Source: Sphingomonas sp. NFR04
GTDB taxonomy: Bacteria; Pseudomonadota; Alphaproteobacteria; Sphingomonadales; Sphingomonadaceae
Assembly (NCBI RefSeq): GCF_900114095.1
Contig: NZ_FORV01000001.1
Span: 992,001-1,056,000, forward strand
DNA length: 64,000 bases
Reading direction: 5' to 3'
This document shows, one piece after another, positions 49,772-59,967 of the stretch. The translations under genes were made by a program, and so were the position numbers. The notes under the pieces were generated by a model. It did no database searches, was not told the DNA's origin, and saw only the letters and a program-made list of their open reading frames with translations. Positions within the stretch are counted from its first letter, which is position 1, and every line of letters begins with the position of its first letter.

Positions 49772-49800
49772 TTGCCCAACTTCTGCTTGCGTGGCTACAG
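49772..49800 (+). promoter_or_regulatory. Promoter candidate for SLP4
   Basis: TTGCCC, 17 bases, CTACAG, again with GG before the second hexamer and 20 bases to the ATG. The second hexamer is less like the other two, so this site is the weakest of the three. Confidence 0.4.
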
Positions 49801-49820
49801 CGCTAGCAAAAGGGGGCGAC

Positions 49821-51641
49821 ATGCGGAAATTTTCGGTTAGCGTCGCCGCGCTCGCGTCTGGCTTGGTTTTGTCCGCGTGCAGCGGCGGCGGTGGTGGTGG
49901 TGGCGTTGGTTCGCCCGGCGGTTCGGCGCCGGGCACGGGCACCGCGCCGGCGCCCAACGGCTCGCTGCTGGCACTGAACAGCAGCGAGACCTTCACCAAC
50001 GACGGCGCGACGGCGACGGCGAACTTCGCGGGCCCCAACGCGTTGCCCACCTTAGCCGTCGCAGCGACACCGATTTCGGTTGCTTACGACGCCAGCGCGC
50101 GCAGCTACACCATCACCTCCGGCAGCCGCAGCCAGACCTTCCTGCCATCGGACCGCGACGCCACGACCAGCACCGCGCAGCTTAGCATGTTCAAACGCGT
50201 GTCGGGCAACAAGACCGACACGCTCGCGCTGACCGCCGTCGGCACATCGGGCGCGTTCACCTATCAATATGTCGGCGGCGGCTACTGGCAGCAGATCGAG
50301 GAAAACGCCGGCGCCGTGAACGGCACCTTCGATGCGTTCACTTATGGTATTCGCACCAAGGACTCGGCAATGCCGCGCACCGGTCTCGGCAGCTATGCCA
50401 TCGACCTGATCGGCGTCGAAACCGGCGCCATGCCGCAGCTTTGGGCACTCGCCGGCTCCGGCACGATGGACGTCGATTTCGCTGGCGGGCAACTTCTCTT
50501 CAGCGGCACGGGCGTCCGGGCCTCGGTGCTCCCGCAAAGCTTTGCGGTGAAAAACAATTTCACCTTCAGCGGCAACGCCGGCATCACCTCGGGCACGGCC
50601 GCGTTTACCGGCGAGATGCGGATCGAACTGGGTACGCCCGGCCAGCTGACCGGCCGCTTCTTCGGGCCCGCGGCGGATGAGGTCGGCGCGAGCTTCGCGA
50701 TCGGAACGGAAGGCGGCGGCGGCTTCACGCGAGACGTCGGGACCATCACCGGGCGAAAGCAGGCTGGCACGGTCGACGGCGCCTTTACCCCGCTGGCGAA
50801 TATCAGCAGCGCGAAGATGTTCACCCTTCCCGCACCTGGCTCCATGATTGCCGCGACGGTGCAAAACAGCCGCGGCGCCCAGCCTGGCCAGGTGGTGAGC
50901 ACGAACATTGCCCCGAATGCCGCATGGACCAGCCTAGGCTTCGATCCCGCCGCGAAGAGCTACACGTTTGACGGGCGCACCTTCGCTGCAGCCAACGTCG
51001 TCGCCGCAGAAAGCAGTGAGGGCGTGAAGACCTACCGGCAGGTCGACGGTGACAAGACAGCCACGCTGCGCATCTATACGCCGAACGGCACCAATGGCTC
51101 GATCGCACTGACCTATTCGGGTTTCGCTGATTATATGGCCGTGCAGCAGCCCGCCACCGGTACCACCGATTCCATGGCGCGGCTGTGGTCGGTCTATGGG
51201 GTCGAAACGCAGTCTTCGAACGTGCCACGGACCGGCACCGCCACCTATGTCGGGCAGATTTACGGCGCCGCCGTTCGCAACGGGTTTGCGGCGTACGACA
51301 TGCGCGGGACCGCGAGCATCTCCGTAAACTTCGTAAGCCGTATGATCGGTGGCGAGTTGCGTCCGCTCTTCACCCCAGTCGGAGGGGGTACATCGCTCGA
51401 TTTCGGCGGATTGCAGATCATGGCGTCGATCGGCTTCGCTCCCACGGCGAACACATTCTATGGGTCCGCTACGCCGATGATCAGCGGGGGGAGCAATACT
51501 ACCGTTACGCTCACGGGCCGCTTTTTCGGCCCCACGGCGCAGGAAGCGGGCCTGAACTTCGGCGGCACATGGTCGCCGAATGCCGCGAACCCCAATGACA
51601 ACCTGTTCCTTCAAGGCGCCGCCATCGGCAAGCGCCAGTAA
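49821..51641 (+). CDS. TbpB-like surface lipoprotein SLP4 (two lobes, short linker)
   Basis: A 606-residue lipoprotein: [20 protein letters not shown] (Cys20), SGGGGGGG, then a short Gly/Pro stretch without the long Pro/Thr linker of SLP2 and SLP3. Two lobes close with GRFFGPAADEVGASF near 277 and GRFFGPTAQEAGLNF near 565; the C-terminus is AAIGKRQ. AAGGGGGCGAC precedes the ATG. Last member of the cluster before uvrA. Confidence 0.85.
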   Translation: MRKFSVSVAALASGLVLSACSGGGGGGGVGSPGGSAPGTGTAPAPNGSLLALNSSETFTNDGATATANFAGPNALPTLAVAATPISVAYDASARSYTITSGSRSQTFLPSDRDATTSTAQLSMFKRVSGNKTDTLALTAVGTSGAFTYQYVGGGYWQQIEENAGAVNGTFDAFTYGIRTKDSAMPRTGLGSYAIDLIGVETGAMPQLWALAGSGTMDVDFAGGQLLFSGTGVRASVLPQSFAVKNNFTFSGNAGITSGTAAFTGEMRIELGTPGQLTGRFFGPAADEVGASFAIGTEGGGGFTRDVGTITGRKQAGTVDGAFTPLANISSAKMFTLPAPGSMIAATVQNSRGAQPGQVVSTNIAPNAAWTSLGFDPAAKSYTFDGRTFAAANVVAAESSEGVKTYRQVDGDKTATLRIYTPNGTNGSIALTYSGFADYMAVQQPATGTTDSMARLWSVYGVETQSSNVPRTGTATYVGQIYGAAVRNGFAAYDMRGTASISVNFVSRMIGGELRPLFTPVGGGTSLDFGGLQIMASIGFAPTANTFYGSATPMISGGSNTTVTLTGRFFGPTAQEAGLNFGGTWSPNAANPNDNLFLQGAAIGKRQ

Positions 51642-51749
51642 CCATTGCGCATCCCGCCACCCGTCCCCCGCGGACGGGTGGCGAAGCGCGGGGGGCGTTC
51701 CTATCTGGGCTCTGGAAAACCATTCAGAACAAAGATAGAACCCTTCCCT

Positions 51750-54764
<3,015 letters not shown>

Positions 54765-54771
54765 TCCAACC

Positions 54772-54810
54772 TTAGCCCCTCCCCTTCAGGGGAGGGGTTG
54801 GGGTGGGGCC
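54772..54810 (+). repeat. Family C palindromic repeat after uvrA
   Basis: TTAGCCCCTCCCCTTCAGGG followed by GAGGGGTTGGGGTGGGGCC. It lies eight bases after the uvrA stop, oriented opposite to the copy inside uvrA. Confidence 0.9.
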
Positions 54811-54886
54811 TGACGGAGCCGCCGGGCACGCGGCCTAAGCGACGCAACGCCCGCGCCAGCCAGTCCAGACGGGGGCAAGGACGGAA

Positions 54887-55252
54887 ATGCAGCAGCACGA
54901 ATGCCATCTGCGCTGGAATGCTGAGCGGGGCGAGGTGGAGCCGGGCGGCACCACCGACCTCAACCGGGCGCTCTGGAATTGCTGCAGCGACTGCGCTTTC
55001 GCGCAGCCCGACAATCCCTATCCCTTCGAGCAGTTGCTTGCGCTGCGTACCGGCGCGGTCGACGCGGTGACGATGCACGCGCAAGTGGTCACGTACCGGC
55101 ACGGCATCTACGAAGTGATCGACGAGCTGGACCCGTCTGGGCGGACGCTGCGCTTTCCGGTGGAGAGCGTGATTATCTACGCCAAATACTTGGCCCGGTG
55201 CCGCACCGAGCGGCGCGATCAGCGCTTCCACATCGTCGCTGAGCTCGTCTGA
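54887..55252 (+). CDS. Hypothetical protein, 121 residues
   Basis: No recognised family. The N-terminal half holds several Cys and His residues (MQQHECHLRW, WNCCSDCAFAQ), possibly a metal site. The second half, RHGIYEVIDELDPSGRTLRF, looks like a folded beta-sheet. A purine-rich GGGGGCAAGGACGGAA stands before the ATG. It lies between uvrA and a small copy of the uvrA 3' end, so the gene may have arrived by local recombination. Confidence 0.55.
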   Translation: MQQHECHLRWNAERGEVEPGGTTDLNRALWNCCSDCAFAQPDNPYPFEQLLALRTGAVDAVTMHAQVVTYRHGIYEVIDELDPSGRTLRFPVESVIIYAKYLARCRTERRDQRFHIVAELV

Positions 55253-55256
55253 TGCA

Positions 55257-55315
55257 GGGCGGCGAGATCGTCGCCTAGGCACGCCGGAGCAGGTGGCGAG
55301 GGCGGAGGCGGAGTG
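55257..55315 (+). pseudogene. Remnant duplicate of the uvrA 3' end
   Basis: Bases 55257-55303 match uvrA 54638-54684 almost perfectly (GGCGAGATCGTCGCC, then GCACGCCGGAGCAGGTGGCG), with GAA changed to TAG, and 55304-55315 resembles the uvrA end (GGCGGAGTGA). It has no start and an early stop, so it is not functional. It marks a duplication or recombination joint on the right side of the 121-residue gene. Confidence 0.85.
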
Positions 55316-55444
55316 AGGGCGGAGCGCGGCACTCCCCGCCTCCAATCGCAAATACTGCGCAACACCAGACTGGGTGATCTGCTATAGAAAGTGCACGGGG
55401 GTGAGATGGTTGACGGATCAAAATGAGTAGCGCACTCATCAACA

Positions 55445-55957
55445 ATGCGCGTTCAGGACGTCATTCGGGGGCAGAAGCTGAACCTATCGGTCGGCGACTG
55501 GGGAAGCGGTAAGGCACCGAAAGGCAAGTTCCCTTTATCCAAGGCTGGCAAGAAGGCGTGGTCGTTCGGCTCATCTTGGGATTGGAGATTTGCGGAGTTT
55601 GAGTGCGAGGGCAGGCAGTTTGTCATTCGCATCTTGGTCTGCGAGGGCAAAAGCAAAGCCCACATCCATCTCGGCATGCGAACCATGCGCGATACCGCCG
55701 TGGTCTGTTGTTACGAATATCATCCAGACCATGTGACAGGCTGGCATCTTCACACTTTATGCGGCGAGCGGAATGACCTAGACGCGGCACCGACGGGCAC
55801 CCTTGTGCACGGGCCGTGGGTTAAGCGACTTCCAGGTGCGCGGTCTCCACATCGCCGAACCGGCTTCAACCGCGACGCTCACGGCGGCTTGAAGGCTTTC
55901 CTTTGGTCTGAAACCGTGAGATTCTTCCGTCTCCGGAATGAGGATATGTTCGGGTGA
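55445..55957 (+). CDS. Hypothetical protein, first gene of a coupled two-gene module
   Basis: A 170-residue protein I cannot assign. It is basic at both ends and has a His-rich centre with HIHLGMRTMRD and, 28 residues on, HVTGWHLHTL, plus a CCYEYHPD stretch, so a metal or catalytic site is possible. The C-terminus is Arg/His-rich. It has no signal peptide. Codon use is less GC-biased than that of the flanking core genes. The stop overlaps the next start by four bases (GTGA), which links it to the DUF1828 protein. The start is uncertain, as no good ribosome site precedes the ATG. Confidence 0.65.
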   Translation: MRVQDVIRGQKLNLSVGDWGSGKAPKGKFPLSKAGKKAWSFGSSWDWRFAEFECEGRQFVIRILVCEGKSKAHIHLGMRTMRDTAVVCCYEYHPDHVTGWHLHTLCGERNDLDAAPTGTLVHGPWVKRLPGARSPHRRTGFNRDAHGGLKAFLWSETVRFFRLRNEDMFG

Positions 55958-56745
55958 AAGAGGCCCTCTGCCAAGCTTTCTGCGGTGATCTTAAACTGAC
56001 CGATGTTCCGGTCGGCTATGCGGTCACGACAACTTTCCGCCGTGACGACGGCGATTCGGTCGCGTTTTACATCGTGCGTGATAAGGCACGCCCCGGAGTG
56101 TATCGCATCGAAGATGACGGCTCGACCATAGCTTTCATGGAAGGTGCCGGCGTAGATTTCTCGACTGAAACCAGGTCTGAAGCCTTTTCAGCGCTATTGA
56201 ATGGTCACGGCGTTGAATTTGATGAAGACGAGATGCTCCTCCACACGCCGTCGATGCATGAGGAGGATCTACCCAAGGCCGCAATGCGCTTCCTCTCGTT
56301 CATGCTACGCATCAACGATTTCCTGCTTCTCACTAAGGATCGTGTCACCAGCACATTCAAAGAAGATGCGGCCGCTAGAATCATAGAGAAGGTGGATGGA
56401 CGAGCGATCGTGGAACAGGATGTTGCGGTCAGCCCCACGCTTTCTGACACTATCCCAGACATGGTTATCCGAGCACGGGATAGGTCACCGGTCGCAGTAT
56501 TTTTCGGATCATCACCGCAGCGGGTTAACGACGCGATATTTCTTCAGATGCAGGCCCTCTATGAAGTGCATGAAGACTTGCAAGTGATTGCCCTGCTCGA
56601 GCGAGAAAACGTGATTGGCCACGACCTGCGCAGGCGTGCTGCTAACCGGTTGGCGGCGCTTCCCATCTTCAGGGGTGATGAACCGTCGGCGATCGCCCGC
56701 ATCGAACGTGAGGCACTCGGCTCGGGGCAGGAAACACGCCACTAA
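55954..56745 (+). CDS. DUF1828/DUF1829-type protein, second gene of the module
   Basis: A 263-residue cytosolic protein. The N-terminal part (about 15-80) has TTTFRRDDGDSVAFYIV and YRIEDDGSTIAFMEGAG, which match the DUF1828 pattern of small beta-rich domains. The C-terminal part from about 130 has TIPDMVIRARDRSPVAVFFG and an all-alpha end, in keeping with DUF1829. The function of the family is unknown. The GTG start overlaps the upstream gene, so both are probably made together. The lower GC and position in an accessory stretch fit horizontal origin. Confidence 0.75.
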   Translation: MKEALCQAFCGDLKLTDVPVGYAVTTTFRRDDGDSVAFYIVRDKARPGVYRIEDDGSTIAFMEGAGVDFSTETRSEAFSALLNGHGVEFDEDEMLLHTPSMHEEDLPKAAMRFLSFMLRINDFLLLTKDRVTSTFKEDAAARIIEKVDGRAIVEQDVAVSPTLSDTIPDMVIRARDRSPVAVFFGSSPQRVNDAIFLQMQALYEVHEDLQVIALLERENVIGHDLRRRAANRLAALPIFRGDEPSAIARIEREALGSGQETRH

Positions 56746-56836
56746 GCGCCTCCGCATTCTGGGACAGAGTGTCGAAGCTGTCGCGAACGATCCTGCTTGC
56801 CTTGACGCTTTGCTTCCCACCTCGCATCTTCCTGTC

Positions 56837-57055
56837 ATGACCACGCGCATCACCATCGACCCGCAAGTCTGCGGCGGCCGGCCGATCGTTGCCGGCACCC
56901 GGATGCGCGTCAGCGACGTGCTGGATGCGCTGGCCGATGGCGTCAGCGTCGAGGAACTGCTCGCGGACTTCCCGTACATCGTCCGCGAGGACGTCCACGC
57001 CTGCCTCGCCTATGCCGCGCGCGCCGTCGATCACACGGTGGTGCGCGCCGCTTGA
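56837..57055 (+). CDS. DUF433 antitoxin
   Basis: A 72-residue protein with the DUF433 signature: ITIDPQVCGGRPIVAGTRMR followed by a helix-turn-helix VSDVLDALADGVSVEELL and FPYIVREDVHACLAYAA. DUF433 proteins are VapB-like antitoxins that pair with PIN-like toxins, here the DUF5615 gene overlapping by one base. The ATG at 56837 starts the conserved part. Confidence 0.92.
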   Translation: MTTRITIDPQVCGGRPIVAGTRMRVSDVLDALADGVSVEELLADFPYIVREDVHACLAYAARAVDHTVVRAA

Positions 57056-57378
57056 TGCGGCTGCTGGTCGATGCCCAGCTTCCGCCCGCGCTCTGCGGAT
57101 GGTTCGAGGAGCGTGGCCTCGCAGCAGCGCATGTGCGCGACCTGCTCGGCGGCCAGACGCCGGACCGCGCGATCCACGAGCATGTCGAAACCCATGCGCT
57201 GATCCTCGTCACCAAGGACGACGATTTCCTGCTGCGCTATCCGCCGGTGCGCTCGCGGCTGCTCTGGCTGCGCTGCGGCAACATCAGCAATCGCGGCCTT
57301 CGGCTCTGGCTCGATCCGCTCTGGCCGGTCATCGAAGCGCGGCTCAGCGAAGGCGAGCGGGTGATCGAAGTACGCTGA
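57055..57378 (+). CDS. DUF5615 PIN-like toxin
   Basis: A 107-residue PIN-like nuclease: RLLVDAQLPPAL at the N-terminus with the first acidic residue, DRAIHEHVETHALILVTKDDDF with the central acidic cluster, and RLLWLRCGNISNR. Members cleave RNA and are neutralised by the adjacent DUF433 antitoxin. The start overlaps the antitoxin stop by one base (TGATG). The catalytic acidic residues are present, so it may be active. Confidence 0.9.
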   Translation: MRLLVDAQLPPALCGWFEERGLAAAHVRDLLGGQTPDRAIHEHVETHALILVTKDDDFLLRYPPVRSRLLWLRCGNISNRGLRLWLDPLWPVIEARLSEGERVIEVR

Positions 57379-57401
57379 TCCCTTCGTCGAGGCTCTCTCC
57401 C

Positions 57402-57482
57402 CGTGCTCCTGCGGAAGCAGGAGCCCAGAGTCACAGGCGGTGTCCTGCGCAACCCTGGGCTCCTGCTTTCGCAGGAGCACGG
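57402..57482. repeat. Palindromic repeat, family E
   Basis: Arms CGTGCTCCTGCGGAAGCAGG and the inverted CCTGCTTTCGCAGGAGCACG bracket a spacer holding CCCAGAGT and ACCCTGGG. Each arm is itself a small hairpin. It follows the toxin gene. No other copy was found in the window. The remaining gap to 57591 holds a short run of codon-like sequence with no gene signal. Confidence 0.8.
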
Positions 57483-57591
57483 CAGGGGGCGGCCGAAGCC
57501 AGCACCTCTTCGCGCCTTCCCTTCTTCGCGCCTCCGCGCCTCTGCGCGCAAAACCCTTCTTCCTTGTGCCTCTTCGCGATATCCTCCCGCC

Positions 57592-57789
57592 ATGCCCGAG
57601 GACGACTCCGACTTCCCGGACTCCGACTACGCCCCGCCGGGGCCGATCCCTTCGCCGGAAGCCTATGACGCATGGTTCCGCGCCAAGATCGAGAAGGCGC
57701 TCGCCGATCCCCGACCCGGCATCCCGCACGCGGTCGTGATGGCGCAGGTGCAGGCGATCCTCGACCGGCACAAAAAGCCGCAGGACTGA
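57592..57789 (+). CDS. Stability-determinant/RelB-type antitoxin, apparently orphan
   Basis: A 65-residue acidic protein whose second half, YDAWFRAKIEKALADPRPGI, matches small antitoxins of the stability-determinant family that pair with ParE/RelE toxins. The ATG at 57592 gives the usual acidic N-terminus. No RelE/ParE toxin follows: the next gene, eight bases on, is a cupin. It may act on a toxin elsewhere or be left over from a lost pair. Confidence 0.75.
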   Translation: MPEDDSDFPDSDYAPPGPIPSPEAYDAWFRAKIEKALADPRPGIPHAVVMAQVQAILDRHKKPQD

Positions 57790-57796
57790 CGCCCCC

Positions 57797-58192
57797 ATGC
57801 CCCACCTCCCCACCAACCCCGCCCATCTCGGCCGCGCCGCCAGCGCCTCCGTCGAGTCCGACTTCACCGGACCCGACTGGTTCGAGGCCTATGCCGCCCG
57901 CCATGCCGCGGACGGGCAGGAGGGCCGGCTGGTCTCGCAGTTCGCCTTTTCGAAACGCTGGGACTCGTGGGAGATGCACCCGCACGGCGCGGAACTCGTG
58001 ATCTGCACCCAGGGCGCCTGCACGCTCCACCAGGAACATGCCGACGGCAGCACCGAGCGCGTGACGCTCGCCCCGGGCGACTATGCCATAAACCCGCCGG
58101 GGACGTGGCACACCGCCGATGTCGCGCCGGGCAAAACCTGCACCGCGATCTTCATCACCCCCGGCATCGGCACCACCCACCGGCCGCGCTGA
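57797..58192 (+). CDS. Cupin-domain protein
   Basis: A 131-residue single cupin. The first motif is in WEMHPHGAELVICTQG (two His and a Glu) and the second in GDYAINPPGTWHTAD (His). These could bind a metal. The small size fits either an enzyme such as an isomerase or a sensor domain. It is close behind the small antitoxin gene, with no clear operon link. Confidence 0.88.
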   Translation: MPHLPTNPAHLGRAASASVESDFTGPDWFEAYAARHAADGQEGRLVSQFAFSKRWDSWEMHPHGAELVICTQGACTLHQEHADGSTERVTLAPGDYAINPPGTWHTADVAPGKTCTAIFITPGIGTTHRPR

Positions 58193-58205
58193 TGCTTCCG
58201 AGCAA

Positions 58206-58336
58206 TCCTCCCCCGCCAGGGGGAGGTGGCAGGCCGCAGGCCTGACGGAGGGGGAGGACGCGCGCAGGCCGGAGAGGGTCTGGCATCCTCCCCCTCCGTC
58301 GCCTGCCTGCGCCACCTCCCCCAGGCGGGGGAGGAT
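58206..58336. repeat. Large palindromic repeat, family D, copy 2
   Basis: Outer arms ATCCTCCCCCGCCAGGGGGA and the inverted ending CCCCAGGCGGGGGAGGAT; the middle has GCAGGCCGCAGGCC and CGGAGGGGGAGGA with their inverted partners. It belongs with 29063-29223 by structure and with 31857-31883 by arm sequence. Beyond it, 58337-58448 shows no gene. Confidence 0.8.
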
Positions 58337-58448
58337 ACAGGACCACCCCGCACCCCTAGAAGAAGAAGAAACCAGCAACAAATCGCTTCCCGACAGCGCC
58401 CGTTCCGGCATATCTGGCGAGTCGCCTTGGACTTACGGGAGACGCGAC

Positions 58449-58736
58449 ATGCCCGACCTCGCCGAAATCCTCCCGCCCCATCCCGATGGCGGCGACTTGT
58501 TCTGCCTCGATGCGCTGATCGATCGCGGCCCCGCCCCCGCCCCTCCCCCACCCGCTTCGTCGCAACCCTGGACGGCTGCGGCTGCCCCTAGCTTGACACC
58601 CCCGGCCGACGCGCCCATCTCCCGCTCCGGTCGCGCCAGGGGTGCGGCCAAACGCCAACGGATCCGAGAAGGAACCATGCCCAGTAACGATCAAAGTAGA
58701 CCGACCGCGCCTGCCAGGGCCGCCGCGCTGAACTGA
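58449..58736 (+). CDS. Doubtful small ORF, Pro/Ala-rich
   Basis: A 95-codon frame, MPDLAEILPPHPDGGDLFCL, turning into a Pro/Ala/Arg-rich low-complexity tail. GGGAGA stands eight bases before the ATG, which is the main support; the residue pattern resembles no family. An internal ATG at 58678 also has a strong site (GAGAAGGA). Some or all of this may be non-coding. Confidence 0.3.
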   Translation: MPDLAEILPPHPDGGDLFCLDALIDRGPAPAPPPPASSQPWTAAAAPSLTPPADAPISRSGRARGAAKRQRIREGTMPSNDQSRPTAPARAAALN

Positions 58737-58796
58737 TCCGACTGGGTCACGTCACTCGCGCCGGCCCCGGGGGGCCGGTCGGCAGTGAGGTGTACC

Positions 58797-59243
58797 ATGA
58801 ATGCAGCCATTCGTTTCCTGAACGACCTGCGCCGGATCGGCGGTGCGTCGCGGGACCTCAACGCGGTGTTCGACGAACGCCTGACCGTCGGCGAGCGACT
58901 CGCCGATCGGGTCGCGGCGGTCGGCGGGTCGTGGGGGTTCATCATCGGCTTCGGCGTGTTTCTCGGCGCCTGGGCGGTGCTCAACACGGTCGTGCTGGCG
59001 GCGCACGCGTTCGACCCATTCCCGTTTATCTTCCTGAACCTGATGCTGTCGATGCTCGCCGCGCTCCAGGCCCCAATCATCATGATGAGCCAGAACCGCC
59101 AGGCGGCGAAGGACCGGCTAGAGGCGCGGATGGATTACGAGACCAACCTGCGCGCCGAGGCGCAGATCGAGGAGCTGCACGCGAAGATCGATTCGCTGCA
59201 TGCGGAGATTGCCCGGCTGGTCGAGGTCCGGGCGCCGCGCTGA
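58797..59243 (+). CDS. DUF1003 membrane protein
   Basis: A 148-residue protein of the DUF1003 family: LTVGERLADRVAAVGGSWGF, a first membrane segment (about 44-68), FDPFPFIFLNLMLSMLAALQ leading into the second (about 74-95), then APIIMMSQNRQAAKDRLEA and a coiled-coil tail. These residues are near invariant in DUF1003. Function unknown; some members link to ion or stress responses. The start at 58797 follows GTGAGG; 58785 is an in-frame alternative. Confidence 0.93.
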   Translation: MNAAIRFLNDLRRIGGASRDLNAVFDERLTVGERLADRVAAVGGSWGFIIGFGVFLGAWAVLNTVVLAAHAFDPFPFIFLNLMLSMLAALQAPIIMMSQNRQAAKDRLEARMDYETNLRAEAQIEELHAKIDSLHAEIARLVEVRAPR

Positions 59244-59441
59244 TCAGAAGGAAACCGCGCGGGCTTCCTTCTCGGCTTCGTTGAGGGCGCGCTGGGTGGC
59301 GACCCGCTCGGCGCGGACGGCCATCGCTTCCCAGGCCGCCTGGGACCGGAGGTGCCGCTCGCGGACATTGTCGAGGTTGCATCCGGCGGCGGCGGAGCCG
59401 GCTTCGTCGGCGCGGGCGCGGAACAGTTCGATTTCGGTCAT
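59244..59441 (-). CDS. Small hypothetical protein, helical
   Basis: A 65-residue charged helical protein (FRARADEAGSAAAGCNLDNV and WEAMAVRAERVATQRALNEA). No known domain. It is convergent with DUF1003 with no gap between the two stop codons, and lies just downstream of the cold-shock gene. GAGGC precedes the ATG at 59441. Not recognised, but the coding pattern looks genuine. Confidence 0.6.
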   Translation of the reverse strand: MTEIELFRARADEAGSAAAGCNLDNVRERHLRSQAAWEAMAVRAERVATQRALNEAEKEARAVSF

Positions 59442-59481
59442 CGGCGGGGGTGCCTCGCTGGGAAAGAGGGAGGGACAGACG

Positions 59482-59510
59482 AAAACGGCGGCCCCAGATG
59501 GGACCGCCGT
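59482..59510 (-). terminator. Rho-independent terminator of the cold-shock gene
   Basis: On the minus strand, ACGGCGGTCCC pairs with the mirrored GGGGCCGCCGT, followed by TTTTCGTCTGT. It lies just after the stop of the cold-shock gene (59524), so it ends that transcript. Stem arms are about 59504-59510 and 59485-59491 in plus coordinates. Confidence 0.8.
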
Positions 59511-59523
59511 CTTGGGGTTCAGG

Positions 59524-59736
59524 TCAGTCGGCCGCCTGGAGGTTGACCGCCGCCATCTTGCCGCGGCGATCCTGTTCCAGTTCGTAGGTCACGCGCTGGT
59601 TCTGCTGCAGCGTGATCATGCCGGCGCGCTCCACCGCGGTGATGTGGACGAAGGCGTCGTTGCCGCCGGTATCCGGCGCGATGAAGCCATAGCCCTTGTC
59701 GGCGTTGAAGAACTTGACGGTGCCAGTGATGCTCAT
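59524..59736 (-). CDS. Cold-shock protein (CspA family)
   Basis: A 70-residue single-domain nucleic-acid chaperone. RNP1 (KGYGFIAPD) and RNP2 (DAFVHITAV) are present, preceded by GTVKFFNADKGYG. Such proteins melt RNA structure and are induced by cold or stress. AAGGAAAAC lies before the ATG. The terminator at 59482-59510 follows. The 230-bp space upstream to grpE contains no other gene. Confidence 0.95.
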   Translation of the reverse strand: MSITGTVKFFNADKGYGFIAPDTGGNDAFVHITAVERAGMITLQQNQRVTYELEQDRRGKMAAVNLQAAD

Positions 59737-59934
59737 GGGTGTTTTCCTTACATTGTCGGCGCGCCCCGTGCGGGCGGACCTCGCGCTTCAGGGCAGGGAT
59801 GGAAGGAAAACGGAGCCGCAAAGCACCAGAGACCAACGATTTGCGACTTCAGCCCGCTCTATGTGGGCTTTTATGGGAGGGAATGCAATGGCAGCGCCAG
59901 GAACTGCGCCGGGTTGCCGGACCTGCAGGACGGA

Positions 59935-59958
59935 GCCCCGCCCCTTTTGGAGCGGGGC
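59935..59958 (-). terminator. Hairpin downstream of grpE
   Basis: GCCCCGC (59935-59941) pairs with GCGGGGC (59952-59958) just past the grpE stop. The minus-strand sequence after it is not T-rich, so it may only stabilise the message. Confidence 0.35.
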
Positions 59959-59967
59959 GAAGGCCGG

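Noticed and set aside
55423..55512. Short frame ATGAGTAGCGCACTCATC... as the true start of the His-rich gene
   Set aside because: It is in another frame from the 170-residue protein and ends after about 30 codons.
57402..57482. CRISPR-like repeat
   Set aside because: Only two inverted arms with no regular direct repeats or spacers; it is a palindromic element.
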